Below, one piece after another: positions 19,881 to 28,046 of a DNA stretch of 64,000 nt. A program made the position numbers and the translations under genes. Below the pieces are notes generated by a model. It saw only the letters and a program-made list of their open reading frames with translations, was not told the DNA's origin and did no database searches. How positions within the stretch are numbered: position 1 is the stretch's first letter; every line of letters begins with the position of its first letter. The stretch is from assembly GCF_900105155.1 (NCBI RefSeq), contig NZ_LT629762.1:3325001-3389000 (forward strand), in the 5' to 3' direction. The stretch is from Pseudomonas prosekii (lineage in GTDB: Bacteria; Pseudomonadota; Gammaproteobacteria; Pseudomonadales; Pseudomonadaceae).

Positions 19881-19929
19881 GTTCGCGCAATCTCATGATT
19901 CATCATGACCGACGTAAGGCGCTTGAAAA

Positions 19930-19985
19930 GTCACCTATAGTAAACATAATCAAGTCCAAGGCTATAAAAGTTCTATATAGGTGAC
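19930..19985 (+). promoter_or_regulatory. hipBA promoter region with paired operator half-sites
   Basis: GTCACCTATA at 19930-19939 and its exact inverse TATAGGTGAC at 19976-19985 flank an AT-rich stretch of about 36 bp immediately before hipB. Such spaced inverted sites fit autorepression by a HipB dimer (with or without HipA). Inferred from position and symmetry. Confidence 0.65.
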
Positions 19986-19989
19986 ATTT

Positions 19990-20241
19990 ATGCTGCTCTA
20001 CAACCCCTCCGTCTTCGCTGATCGTCTCCGCCAGTTGCGGCGAGCCAAAGGCTATACCCAGCTGCAGTTGGCGCACAGGGCGAAATGCAGCCGGAAAACC
20101 GTCATTGATCTGGAGGCGGGGGAAAACGTATCGCTGTATACGGTATTCAGGGTTCTTTCTGCGTTGGGCATGGCGCTGGAAATTGTCGATAACCGCATCG
20201 ATCTCAAATCCTTGGCCGAGCTGGTAGAACACGATGAGTAG
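19990..20241 (+). CDS. hipB: HipB-like antitoxin / HTH (Xre) regulator
   Basis: An 83-residue DNA-binding protein with a helix-turn-helix at residues about 10-60 (FADRLRQLRRAKGYTQLQLA ... KTVIDLEAGENVSLYTVFRVL), typical of the Xre/HipB group. The ATG at 19990 is preferred; an in-frame GTG at 19981 lies inside the operator repeat. It overlaps hipA by 8 bp, so the pair is translationally coupled, as in type II toxin-antitoxin modules. It should neutralise HipA and repress the operon. Confidence 0.85.
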   Translation: MLLYNPSVFADRLRQLRRAKGYTQLQLAHRAKCSRKTVIDLEAGENVSLYTVFRVLSALGMALEIVDNRIDLKSLAELVEHDE

Positions 20242-21499
20242 GGTTAAACAGCTCAACATCATCACGCCGCAAGGTTTTTCCGGTGAGCTGTCCAAGGGGT
20301 CGCAGTTTTCGTTCGGGTACGAATCAGCGGATGCACCTAAAGAAGTATCGCTGGTCATGCCCTATGACCCGACACCCTCTGTCAGTAATGTTTTGCACCC
20401 AATATTTGATATGAACGTCCCTGAAGGATTTCTGGCGGATCAGATCAAGCGTCGGATGGCCAAGCACATGCAGGTGGACGAAATGCGCCTGCTGTCGGTG
20501 ATCGGTGGAAACCAGATTGGACGTCTCACCTATCAGAATCCGCTTGAGGCTTCCGTTGCTGTTCGCGCTCAAGTCGGGCTGCAAGAAATCCTGTCTGCCG
20601 ATACCTCTCAAGGTGTCTTCGACTTCCTTGTTGATACTTACTTCGAGTCCGGTATTTCCGGTGTACAACCCAAGGTGTTGGTACCTGACCTGGACAAGCT
20701 GACCGGCAGCCGGAAAACCATGCTCAGTTCCGACCTGATTGTGAAGTCAGGCGCTGAAGAATATGCACACTTGGCCCAGAACGAGTTCCTGTGTCTGGAG
20801 GCAGCTCGCCTTGCCGGATTGGAAACACCGCCCTTCTGGCTTTCTGAAAGGGGTGATCTGTTTGTGATGGAGCGGTTTGACCTGACGGAGTCCGGTCGAC
20901 TCGGATTTGAAGACATGGCCGTTCTTCTGGGGCTCAACAAAGATCCTCATGACAACTATAAGTATTCCCAGAGTTACGAAACGCTCGCAGCGGTGATTGC
21001 ACAGGTTTGCCGGCATGCAAATCCGCTGCGTGAGCTTGAACGGTTTTTTTCGTCGGTCTGTCTTTCAGTCATGGTCCGCAATGGTGATGCTCACCTGAAA
21101 AACTTTGGGGTGATTTACACGCATCCTGGTGCGCGTGAAACGGTGCAACTGGCTCCTGTATTCGATGTCACGACTACGACTGTTTACGAAAATTACAATC
21201 CCAAATCCGGCCGCTCATTGGTGGACCGTACCTTGGCTATCAAGATGAACAAGGTCAAAACTTACCCCGATCGGCAGCAGTTGATCGAGTTTGGTCGCCA
21301 GCACTGCGCGGTGGACAAGCCGTCGTTGATTATTGAGCGAATTGCCGAAGCGATGACTGAGGCGCTGGTTGTTAATCAGGGGCGTGTTGAGGATGAGTTG
21401 TTGTCGGGAATGCAGGGGGAATGGGATGCAGGAAGAATGGTGGCGCTGCATGACTCTGTTAAATCGGGTCTTAAGCGAAAACCTGTTATGAAAAAATAA
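20234..21499 (+). CDS. hipA: HipA-like serine/threonine kinase toxin
   Basis: A 421-residue protein with the HipA N-terminal domain (SVIGGNQIGRLTY, residues 88-100) and kinase core (ISGVQPKVLV at 141-150, the catalytic NGDAHLKNF at 283-291, metal-binding D311 in PVFDVTT). All key residues are present, so it looks active. E. coli HipA phosphorylates glutamyl-tRNA synthetase and induces persistence; the target here is unknown. Overlaps hipB by 8 bp. The AT-richer codon use and the duplicated fba tail behind it point to horizontal arrival. Confidence 0.9.
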   Translation: MSRVKQLNIITPQGFSGELSKGSQFSFGYESADAPKEVSLVMPYDPTPSVSNVLHPIFDMNVPEGFLADQIKRRMAKHMQVDEMRLLSVIGGNQIGRLTYQNPLEASVAVRAQVGLQEILSADTSQGVFDFLVDTYFESGISGVQPKVLVPDLDKLTGSRKTMLSSDLIVKSGAEEYAHLAQNEFLCLEAARLAGLETPPFWLSERGDLFVMERFDLTESGRLGFEDMAVLLGLNKDPHDNYKYSQSYETLAAVIAQVCRHANPLRELERFFSSVCLSVMVRNGDAHLKNFGVIYTHPGARETVQLAPVFDVTTTTVYENYNPKSGRSLVDRTLAIKMNKVKTYPDRQQLIEFGRQHCAVDKPSLIIERIAEAMTEALVVNQGRVEDELLSGMQGEWDAGRMVALHDSVKSGLKRKPVMKK

Positions 21500-21540
21500 G
21501 TGACCTTGTGTGAATCTTCATCACGGCGAGATGGGTGGCG

Positions 21541-21859
21541 CGGCGACATCAAAGAAACCTACGGCGTGCCGGTTGAAGAAATCGTCGAAGGCATCAAGCA
21601 CGGCGTGCGCAAGGTCAACATCGACACCGACCTGCGCCTGGCGTCCACCGGTGCGATGCGTCGCCTGATGGCTACCAACCCGAGCGAGTTCGATCCGCGT
21701 AAGTTCTTTGGCGCGACTGTGACGGCGATGCGTGATGTGTGTATCGCTCGTTATGAAGCGTTTGGTACGGCGGGCAATGCGTCGAAGATCAAGCCGATCT
21801 CGTTGGAGGCGATGTATCAGCGTTATCTGAAAGGTGAGTTGAACGCTAAGGTTAATTAA
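21541..21859 (+). pseudogene. fba 3' fragment (last 106 codons)
   Basis: Encodes the same 106 C-terminal residues as the intact aldolase, then TAA. It lacks the N-terminal two thirds with the metal ligands, has no start signal of its own and cannot form an active aldolase. The chance GTG-initiated frame from 21500 adds only a few residues. It is best read as the old 3' end of the resident gene left behind after insertion, or the copy brought by the element. Confidence 0.9.
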
Positions 21860-21886
21860 GACTGGGCGTTAAGCTGCGTTGATAAG

Positions 21887-21911
21887 AAACCCGCCGAGAG
21901 GCGGGTTTTTT
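21887..21911 (+). terminator. second copy of the fba terminator
   Basis: AAACCCGCC, loop, GGCGGG and T run, like the one at 19855. It now probably ends hipBA transcription. Confidence 0.88.
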
Positions 21912-22053
21912 GTGTGGCGATTTTCACTTTCGGAATGGGCTGACATATGTGCGCCTAGCTGGATTGCTGATGGTGTATTCAGATCGGTGTAGGAAAGTCG
22001 ACGCGTGAATAGAAGACAAGTTGAAGAATACAAATCTGAAGGAGTACACAACG

Positions 22054-22181
22054 ATGAGCACCAAATAACCGAAGCCTGAAGACACAAAACCTCAAAAACC
22101 GAAACCCCTCACGAGTCCGCTTGGAGGGATGGTAAACAGTAAGGTCATGCCAAGGTCCAGGTCGATCCGACAAAGCTCTAG
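22054..22181 (+). pseudogene. decayed mini-gene for a Pro/Lys-rich peptide
   Basis: An excellent GAAGGAG site at 22038-22044 precedes ATG at 22054, but the fifth codon is TAA. Beyond it the same frame continues PKPEDTKPQKPKPLTSP and GGMVNSKVM. A shift near 22156 would give KVQVDPTKL and a TAG at 22179-22181, just before a terminator. Strong initiation and termination signals around a broken frame suggest a recently inactivated gene of about 42 codons. I do not recognise the peptide. The alternative is a noncoding RNA or a sequencing error. Confidence 0.4.
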
Positions 22182-22193
22182 TCACTACCGTCG

Positions 22194-22221
22194 AAAAACC
22201 CGCAGCGATGCGGGTTTTTTT
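22194..22221. terminator. bidirectional terminator hairpin
   Basis: AAAACCCGCA, four-base loop, TGCGGGTTTT with further T. It sits between the mini-gene on the plus strand and the stop of the minus-strand gene at 22237 and can serve both. Confidence 0.88.
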
Positions 22222-22236
22222 GCGACTAACTTTTGA

Positions 22237-22530
22237 TTACTTCACTTCAGGCGTATCAAACCCACGCTGTTCAATCACTCGAAACACGTCATTCACGTCC
22301 TGGAGCAGGATGCGGGCGATGTTGGTGACGGTGTTGATATCGTGTTCGGCGTAGTCGGGCAGGCTGGTGCAGGCCATCAGGTTGAGGTATTTGAGGACGG
22401 CGTTGAGGCGTTCGCTGAGGCAGTTGTGCAATTCGCGGAGCGGGGCGTTGGTGTCGATGACGAGGACGGGGTAGTCGGTGGCGAGTTGGGACATGGGGGT
22501 GAAGCGGCGCGGCGGATTGCTCATGGTCAT
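22237..22530 (-). CDS. small hypothetical protein conserved in Pseudomonas
   Basis: A 97-residue, mostly helical acidic protein with a conserved-looking core (LRELHNCLSERLNAVLKYLN ... ITRI-like C-terminal helix). A good AAGGAAG site precedes ATG at 22530; a second in-frame ATG follows two codons later. It resembles the small helical proteins found in many copies in fluorescent pseudomonads, but I cannot name the family with certainty. No signal peptide. Function unknown. Confidence 0.6.
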   Translation of the reverse strand: MTMSNPPRRFTPMSQLATDYPVLVIDTNAPLRELHNCLSERLNAVLKYLNLMACTSLPDYAEHDINTVTNIARILLQDVNDVFRVIEQRGFDTPEVK

Positions 22531-22835
22531 TAGTAAATCTTCCTTGTGCTTAATAAAGAAGAGCTACTGCCGTTCGCTGCGAATCGAATGGGTGGTAGCT
22601 GCGTGCGGGTTCGCAGACCGAGGCACAAGGAACCCGGCAGACCCGAAGGTCTCCCACACGCAGCCACCATAAAACGAACTGCGGGCGTTAAAACGACCAT
22701 CGTTTGTTATGGAGCTTGGTTGCCATTGCGCTGTAGGGCTGCGAAACCCTATCGCCGACTGCTGTCAGCGACGGGGCGAACTATAAGCGGCGACTTTGAT
22801 GGCTGCAACTGCACCGTAGGACAGCGCATAACCCT

Positions 22836-23233
22836 TGTGGCGAGGGGGCTTGCCCCCGTCCGGCGGCGCAGCCGTCGTAAAACCGGGCACTAAGGTGCGG
22901 CTGTAGGAAACAGGTGGCAGGGTTTGGGGCCGCTTCGCAGCCCGACGGGGGCAAGCCCCCTCGCCACAAAAGGTAATTTCCTACGAGATTTTCGGAGGGT
23001 AATGGAATTGATGGGGGCCGCTGCGCAGCCCGACGGGGGCAAGCCCCCTCGCCACAAAAGGTCATTTCCTACGAGATTTTTGGAGGGGAATGGAATTGAT
23101 TGGGGCCGCTTCGCAGCCCGACGGGGGCAAGCCCCCTCGCCACAAAAGGTAATTTCCTACGAGATTTTCGGAGGGTAATGGAATTGATGGGGGCCGCTTC
23201 GCAGCCCAACGGGGGCAAGCCCCCTCGCCACAG
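22836..23233. repeat. array of palindromic repeats with 88-bp tandem period
   Basis: Begins with a complete TGTGGCGAGGGGGCTTGCCCCCG element. It continues with a tandem 88-bp unit comprising GGTAATTTCCTACGAGATTTT spacer plus the GCCCGACGGGGGCAAGCCCCCTCGCCACAA arm. The spacer landmark CTACGAGATTTT falls at 22981, 23069 and 23157. Lies between a hypothetical gene and the alginate lyase gene. Confidence 0.9.
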
Positions 23234-23243
23234 GGCAGATGGC

Positions 23244-23912
23244 TTACTTGTCGTGATCAATGTCCAGTTTGCTGAAGGTCACTTTGCCGCCCTCGCTGGT
23301 GTAACCGGTGTTGTCCTGCACGTACACGCCAGCCTTGAAATACAGCGGCTTCACGCGCCAAGTGGCGCTGATGTTCGAATCCCACTGATAACCCGCCGCG
23401 CTGATACCCAGTTGCCCGCCGGGGCTCAGATGAATCAGGTAGGAAAACTCCTGATCGAGCTTCACCCCGGTGGCGATGATAATCACCCGGCCTTCGCCGT
23501 CATCCGGGTGCATGCGCACTTTGGCGACGATGTTGCCAGTCTCGGTTTTGGTCTTGTATTGATACTCGACCTTGACCATCGGCTTCTGACTTTCATACGC
23601 GTGGATCTGCCCGATCACAATCTTGCCGGAGCTGGGCACCTGATTGACCGCGAGCGTTGCGCGCAAGGTGTTGTCCGCGTCCGGATAAAGCCAATTACGC
23701 AACGTACCGTTGCTGTAGGTTTCGCGAAGTTCGGTGCGCGGGTACTTGGCGTTTTCGGTTTTGGAGCCCGTGACCGGTGACCAGAAAAACAGCGTGCCGG
23801 TATTGGAATGGAAGTATTGGTCCTTGAAGCCGTTCACCAGTTTGGACGTTTCGACGGTGTACGGCGGATTGCCGACAGGAACACTGAGGTTCCATGTTGC
23901 GAGATCGATCAT
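23244..23912 (-). CDS. alginate lyase, polysaccharide lyase family 7
   Basis: A 222-residue enzyme of the PL7 jelly-roll type that cuts alginate by beta-elimination. The three family motifs are present: RTELRE at residues 59-64, QIH at 102-104 and YFKAGVYVQ near 193-201, giving the Arg, Gln, His and Tyr of the active site. No signal peptide is visible, as in the short PA1167-type lyase of P. aeruginosa, so the cellular site is uncertain. ATG at 23912 has GTGGAAG upstream; a GTG at 23942 is less likely. Stands alone. Confidence 0.9.
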   Translation of the reverse strand: MIDLATWNLSVPVGNPPYTVETSKLVNGFKDQYFHSNTGTLFFWSPVTGSKTENAKYPRTELRETYSNGTLRNWLYPDADNTLRATLAVNQVPSSGKIVIGQIHAYESQKPMVKVEYQYKTKTETGNIVAKVRMHPDDGEGRVIIIATGVKLDQEFSYLIHLSPGGQLGISAAGYQWDSNISATWRVKPLYFKAGVYVQDNTGYTSEGGKVTFSKLDIDHDK

Positions 23913-24234
23913 AGACAAAGCTTCCACAAATTCAGGCTGCACGCCCGTGCCAGAAGCTCTGGCACGGGCCTTGGAGGGCGCTCTTTATAAGCGTAGCGGG
24001 GGTTTTTGTTAATGCCCGCCCGGCAGATGATTGGCGTCAACATCCTGTCGAAATGCCATCTTTCCCGGTTTCAGGGGGCTGTAGCGCCGACCGTTAGTCG
24101 GCTTATAGAAGCTTTGAATCAACGATGGCGAGATGACACCTACTGCTTTTGCCGTTCCGGGTCTAGAGTGAAGGCTCAGTACGTGTCCGGTTTTCACAAG
24201 AAATCGGCCTGAATGTCCAGACAAGAGAAGCAGC
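23913..24234. other. intergenic gap, no gene seen
   Basis: Divergent space between the alginate lyase and the c-di-GMP gene. It contains the inverted repeat CCGTGCCAGAAGCTCTGGCACGG at about 23945-23967, which could be a terminator-like or regulator site. No convincing ORF or REP element. Confidence 0.5.
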
Positions 24235-26358
24235 ATGGAATGCGCTCAACCAACGCCAGGTGATGGTAGCTCTGTCCTTTTAATCGTTGATGATTACCCT
24301 GAAAACCTGATCAGCATGCGCGCATTGTTGCAGCGCCAGGATTGGCAGGTCATGACCGCCGCCTCGGGTTTCGAGGCGCTCAGTTTGCTCCTCGAACACG
24401 ATATCGACCTGGTGCTGCTGGATGTGCAGATGCCCGGCATGGATGGTTTTGAAGTCGCGCGGCTGATGCGCGGCAGTCAACGCACGCGCCTCACGCCGAT
24501 CATTTTCCTCACCGCCAACGAGCAGTCCCAAGACGCCGTGATCAAGGGTTACGCCAGTGGCGCGGTGGATTACCTGTTCAAACCGTTCGACCCGCAAATC
24601 CTCAAACCGAAAGTCCAGGCCTTGCTTGAGCATCAGCGCAATCGCCGCGCGCTGCAGCGCTTGAGCCACGATTTGGAGCTCGCTCGCGCCTTCAATGCCT
24701 CGGTGCTGGACAACGCCGCCGAGGGCATTCTGGTGGTGGGCGAGGACGGCTTGATTCGTTTTGCCAACCCAGCGATGTCGCGGTTGCTCAATGCTACGGT
24801 GACGGAGTTGCAGGGGCGGGAGTTTCTCGATTTCCTGCAAAAACCGCACATTCCGGTGTGGGCCGATTCCGACCTTTATGTCGGATACACGCGCGGCGAA
24901 ACCTTGCGTTTGCACGATGCGCTGCTGCGCACGGCGCCGGGCCAGCAAGTGCCGGTGGCGTTGTCCTGCGCGCCGTTGCCGTCCGAACAACACGCGATGG
25001 TGGTGACGGTGCTGGACATGTCGGTGGTGCGGCATCTGCATCAGCAACTCGAATTTCAAGCGGTGACCGACCCGCTGACCGGGCTGCTCAATCGCCGCGG
25101 TTTTCACCAGACGGTGGATAACTTGCTGCTGCGCGGCGAGCGTTCCGACGGCGCCTGGGTGCTGTTGTACCTCGACCTCGATGGCTTCAAACGGGTCAAC
25201 GATTCCCTCGGCCACGATGCCGGCGACCGCGTGTTGCGTTGGGTGTCCGAACAACTGAAAGCGTGCCTGCGACCGTTCGACATTCTCGCGCGCATGGGCG
25301 GCGACGAGTTCACCGCGTTGCTCGATCTGGAATTCCCCGAGCAAGCGGCGAAGATTGCTGAAAAGCTGATCGAGCGCGTGTCCATTTGTCAGCAGATTGA
25401 AGGCCTGGACATCGCCCTCGGCGCCAGTATCGGCATCGCCACCTACCCGGACTGCGGCTCGAACCTCGACGGCTTGCTGCGTGCGTCCGACATCGCGATG
25501 TATGAAGCCAAGCGCGCCGGGCGGCAGCAATATCGCTTTTACGATCATGAAATGAACGGCCGCGCGCGCTCGCGTCTGATGCTGGAAGAGAGCGTGCGCA
25601 CGGCCATCGAAAACCGCGATTTCAATCTGGTTTATCAGCCGCAAGTGGCGATTGATGGCGGTCAGGTGCGCGGCTTCGAAGCGTTGCTGCGCTGGCAGCA
25701 CCCGAGTGTTGGCGATGTGCCGCCGGGGCTGTTTTTACCGTTGCTCGAAGAGGCTCGGCTGATCAGTCGTCTCGGCAGCTGGATTTATCACCGCAGCGCC
25801 CAGCAACGCAAAGCCTGGGAAACCCTGTTCGCCGAGGATCTGGTGCTCGGTGTGAGTTTGAGCAGCACGCAATTTGGCATGCCGAACCTGGTCACGGAGT
25901 TGCGGCAAACCCTGGAACGGCATGACCTCAAGCCGTGGCAAATCGAAGTCGAAGTGACCGAAGACGCACTGATGCTCAACCCTGACGAAACCCGCAAGCA
26001 GCTGCGCTTGCTGCGCAATCTCGGGGTGCGCGTAGCGTTGGATGACTTCGGCTCGGGGCCGTGTTCGCTGACGCATTTGCGCGATCTGGAACTGGACACG
26101 CTCAAACTTGATCGGCACCTGATCGCGCGGCTGCCGGAGTCGGCGCGCGATGCGTCGCTGGTGCGCACGGTGATCGATTTGTGCAAGCAATACGGTTTGC
26201 TGGTGATCGCCGAAGGCGTGGAAACCGTGGCGCAATACGAGTGGCTGCAAGCCAATGGCTGCGAGTACGTGCAGGGGTTTCTGGTGGCGCGGCCACTGAT
26301 GGCCGAGGATGCCGACGACTTTGTGCGCCCGTTTGACTGGAGCGCGCTGAGCGGCTGA
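24235..26358 (+). CDS. response regulator with PAS, GGDEF and EAL domains
   Basis: A 707-residue cytosolic c-di-GMP protein. The receiver domain spans residues 14-130 with phospho-acceptor D63 (LLDVQMPGMDG) and K116. A PAS-like region follows at about 150-265. A GGDEF domain is intact at 355-359 with an RPFD inhibitory site at 346-349. An EAL domain begins at 482 (FEALLRW) with EVTE, DDFGSG and AEGVET kept. Both synthesis and breakdown of c-di-GMP are therefore possible. No partner histidine kinase lies nearby, so the phosphodonor is unknown. Ends 44 bp before the peptidase gene. Confidence 0.93.
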   Translation: MECAQPTPGDGSSVLLIVDDYPENLISMRALLQRQDWQVMTAASGFEALSLLLEHDIDLVLLDVQMPGMDGFEVARLMRGSQRTRLTPIIFLTANEQSQDAVIKGYASGAVDYLFKPFDPQILKPKVQALLEHQRNRRALQRLSHDLELARAFNASVLDNAAEGILVVGEDGLIRFANPAMSRLLNATVTELQGREFLDFLQKPHIPVWADSDLYVGYTRGETLRLHDALLRTAPGQQVPVALSCAPLPSEQHAMVVTVLDMSVVRHLHQQLEFQAVTDPLTGLLNRRGFHQTVDNLLLRGERSDGAWVLLYLDLDGFKRVNDSLGHDAGDRVLRWVSEQLKACLRPFDILARMGGDEFTALLDLEFPEQAAKIAEKLIERVSICQQIEGLDIALGASIGIATYPDCGSNLDGLLRASDIAMYEAKRAGRQQYRFYDHEMNGRARSRLMLEESVRTAIENRDFNLVYQPQVAIDGGQVRGFEALLRWQHPSVGDVPPGLFLPLLEEARLISRLGSWIYHRSAQQRKAWETLFAEDLVLGVSLSSTQFGMPNLVTELRQTLERHDLKPWQIEVEVTEDALMLNPDETRKQLRLLRNLGVRVALDDFGSGPCSLTHLRDLELDTLKLDRHLIARLPESARDASLVRTVIDLCKQYGLLVIAEGVETVAQYEWLQANGCEYVQGFLVARPLMAEDADDFVRPFDWSALSG

Positions 26359-26402
26359 ATTCGCTACACTGGCGACCTTTTGATGATCGTGTTGCCCGCC
26401 CA

Positions 26403-26900
26403 ATGACCGCGTTGAAATACCTCCAGGCCTATCCCGCCGCGTTGCAGGATCAAGTGCGCCAGCTGATCGCCGACGGTCGGCTGGGTGATTACTTGAGCCA
26501 GCGTTACCCGCAAAAACACGCCGTGCAAAGTGACAAGGCGTTGTACACCTACGCGTTGGAGTTGAAGCAGGAATACCTGCGCAACGCGCCGGGCATCGAC
26601 AAGGTCTTGTTCGACAACCGCCTCGACCTGACCCACCGCGCCTTGGGCCTGCACACCACGATTTCGCGGGTGCAGGGCGGCAAGCTCAAGTCCAAGAAGG
26701 AAATCCGCGTGGCCTCGCTGTTCAAGGAAGCGCCGTCGGACTTTCTGAAAATGATCGTGGTGCACGAGTTGGCGCACTTCAAAGAGTCGGATCACAACAA
26801 GGCGTTCTACAAACTGTGCGAACACATGTTGCCGGGGTATCACCAGGTCGAGTTCGATTTGCGCGTGTACCTGACGTGGCGCGACATGCAATCGGAATAA
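26403..26900 (+). CDS. YgjP-like metal-dependent peptidase (DUF45/WLM)
   Basis: A 165-residue protein with the zinc motif HELAHFKESDHNKAFY (HExxH plus third His) and the C-terminal part characteristic of YgjP-like putative metalloproteases. No signal peptide, so cytosolic. The substrate is unknown. The ATG at 26403 sits 44 bp behind the GGDEF-EAL gene and 13 bp before the next gene, suggesting an operon. Confidence 0.82.
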   Translation: MTALKYLQAYPAALQDQVRQLIADGRLGDYLSQRYPQKHAVQSDKALYTYALELKQEYLRNAPGIDKVLFDNRLDLTHRALGLHTTISRVQGGKLKSKKEIRVASLFKEAPSDFLKMIVVHELAHFKESDHNKAFYKLCEHMLPGYHQVEFDLRVYLTWRDMQSE

Positions 26901-26913
26901 AAGGAAGGCCTGG

Positions 26914-27210
26914 ATGGATGTCAGCAAAACCAAAAGCAGCTTCTACCGCCGGTTGTACGTGGCGTACCTGATCGACAGCGGGCAGGCCAGCAGCGTGCCG
27001 ACGCTCACCGAAGTCACCGGCATGCCCCGGCGCACGGCGCAGGACACCATCGCGGCGCTGGCCGATCTGGACATCGTCTGCGAGTTTGAGCAGGAGGATG
27101 GCGCGCGCAATCACGCCGGGTGCTACCGGATTCGTGATTGGGGGGCGATTGATCGGCGGTGGATTGAGGGTAATTTGCGTCAGATAAAGGAAGTGTTGGG
27201 GTATCCCTGA
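26914..27210 (+). CDS. small winged helix-turn-helix protein
   Basis: A 98-residue protein with a central helix-turn-helix (VPTLTEVTGMPRRTAQDTIAAL, residues about 28-50) and a wing region. It resembles a DNA-binding regulator conserved in Pseudomonas. AAGGAAGG before ATG at 26914 is a strong start. It follows the YgjP-like gene by 13 bp. Target genes are unknown. Confidence 0.75.
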   Translation: MDVSKTKSSFYRRLYVAYLIDSGQASSVPTLTEVTGMPRRTAQDTIAALADLDIVCEFEQEDGARNHAGCYRIRDWGAIDRRWIEGNLRQIKEVLGYP

Positions 27211-27236
27211 GGTAGGTGGCGCCAGTCTTGACGCCA

Positions 27237-27328
27237 TCGCGAGCAAGCTCGCTCCCACAGGGGAAATATGTCGTGCCGTAGATCGCCGGCAAACCATAAA
27301 TCCCCTGTGGGAGCGAGCTTGCTCGCGA
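27237..27328. repeat. REP pair (inverted)
   Basis: Inverted copies of TCGCGAGCAAGCTCGCTCCCACAG between the convergent 3' ends of the HTH gene and elaA. Confidence 0.87.
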
Positions 27329-27336
27329 TGGGTCCC

Positions 27337-27789
27337 TCAGAGACGCCGCATTCCAATATGCGGAATATCATCCTCCAGATATTCCTCACCCACCGCGACA
27401 AACCCGTATCGCCCGTAATACCCCTGCAAATGCGCCTGCGCCGACAGATAAATCGGCACATCCGGCCAGCGTTTCTCAGCCTGCTTCAACGCCTGTTCCA
27501 TCATCTGATGGCCCAGCCCCTGACCCCGACCTTGCGGCGCGGTCAGCACCCGACCGATCACCACGTCGCCGCCCTGCGACTCCGGGTCGAGCAAGCGCAG
27601 GTACGCGACCAGCACATCGCCGTTCCAGCCCATCAAATGGCAGGTGTCACCTTCCAGGTCCTGGCCGTCGACGTCCTGATAAGCACAGCGCTGCTCGACC
27701 ACAAACACTTCGGCGCGCAATTTCAAAATGGCGTACAGCTGCTCTTTACCCAGATCGTTGTGATGTTTGCAGACCCACTCGATAGTCAT
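27337..27789 (-). CDS. elaA: GNAT N-acetyltransferase, ElaA type
   Basis: A 150-residue acetyl-CoA-binding protein. ElaA marks are seen: LRAEVFVVEQRCAYQDVDGQD near the N-terminus, the GRVLTAPQGRGQGLGHQMM pyrophosphate-binding loop and the C-terminal YYGRYGFVAVGEEYLEDDIPHIGM. The acceptor is unknown. The start at 27789 (MTIEWVC) has AAGGAATAAGAAG upstream; the frame extends to 27888 without leader-like sequence. Confidence 0.88.
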   Translation of the reverse strand: MTIEWVCKHHNDLGKEQLYAILKLRAEVFVVEQRCAYQDVDGQDLEGDTCHLMGWNGDVLVAYLRLLDPESQGGDVVIGRVLTAPQGRGQGLGHQMMEQALKQAEKRWPDVPIYLSAQAHLQGYYGRYGFVAVGEEYLEDDIPHIGMRRL

Positions 27790-28046
27790 CTTCTTATTCC
27801 TTGAACAACGTTCAGCCGATACTAGGCGACCTGACGAAAGATGTCTCGGTGGCTGATAAATCTGTGACAAAGGCCAAAATGCCATCATTCATTTCGCGCG
27901 GCCGCTGCTGCTTTGTGTACTCTGCAAGTCAGCACTGTGCGCCGGCTTCAATGAGCTAAAGTTGAGTACCGGTTCACCGGCCTCCGCGTTTTGGAGTCTT
28001 CGCTGAAAAACATCCCGGGCAGCCCGCCCGCCAAGGATTTTCTAGC

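Larger units (their letters stand above)
21541..21911 (+). repeat. fba 3' end plus terminator, copy 2 of a direct duplication
   Basis: Matches 19511-19880. Begins abruptly at GGCGACATCAAAG just after hipA and ends with the second terminator. Together the copies bracket about 1.66 kb of unique DNA carrying hipBA. Confidence 0.9.

Noticed and set aside
21500..21859. Separate small aldolase gene
   Set aside because: Only the C-terminal third of fba is present and the catalytic metal ligands are missing.
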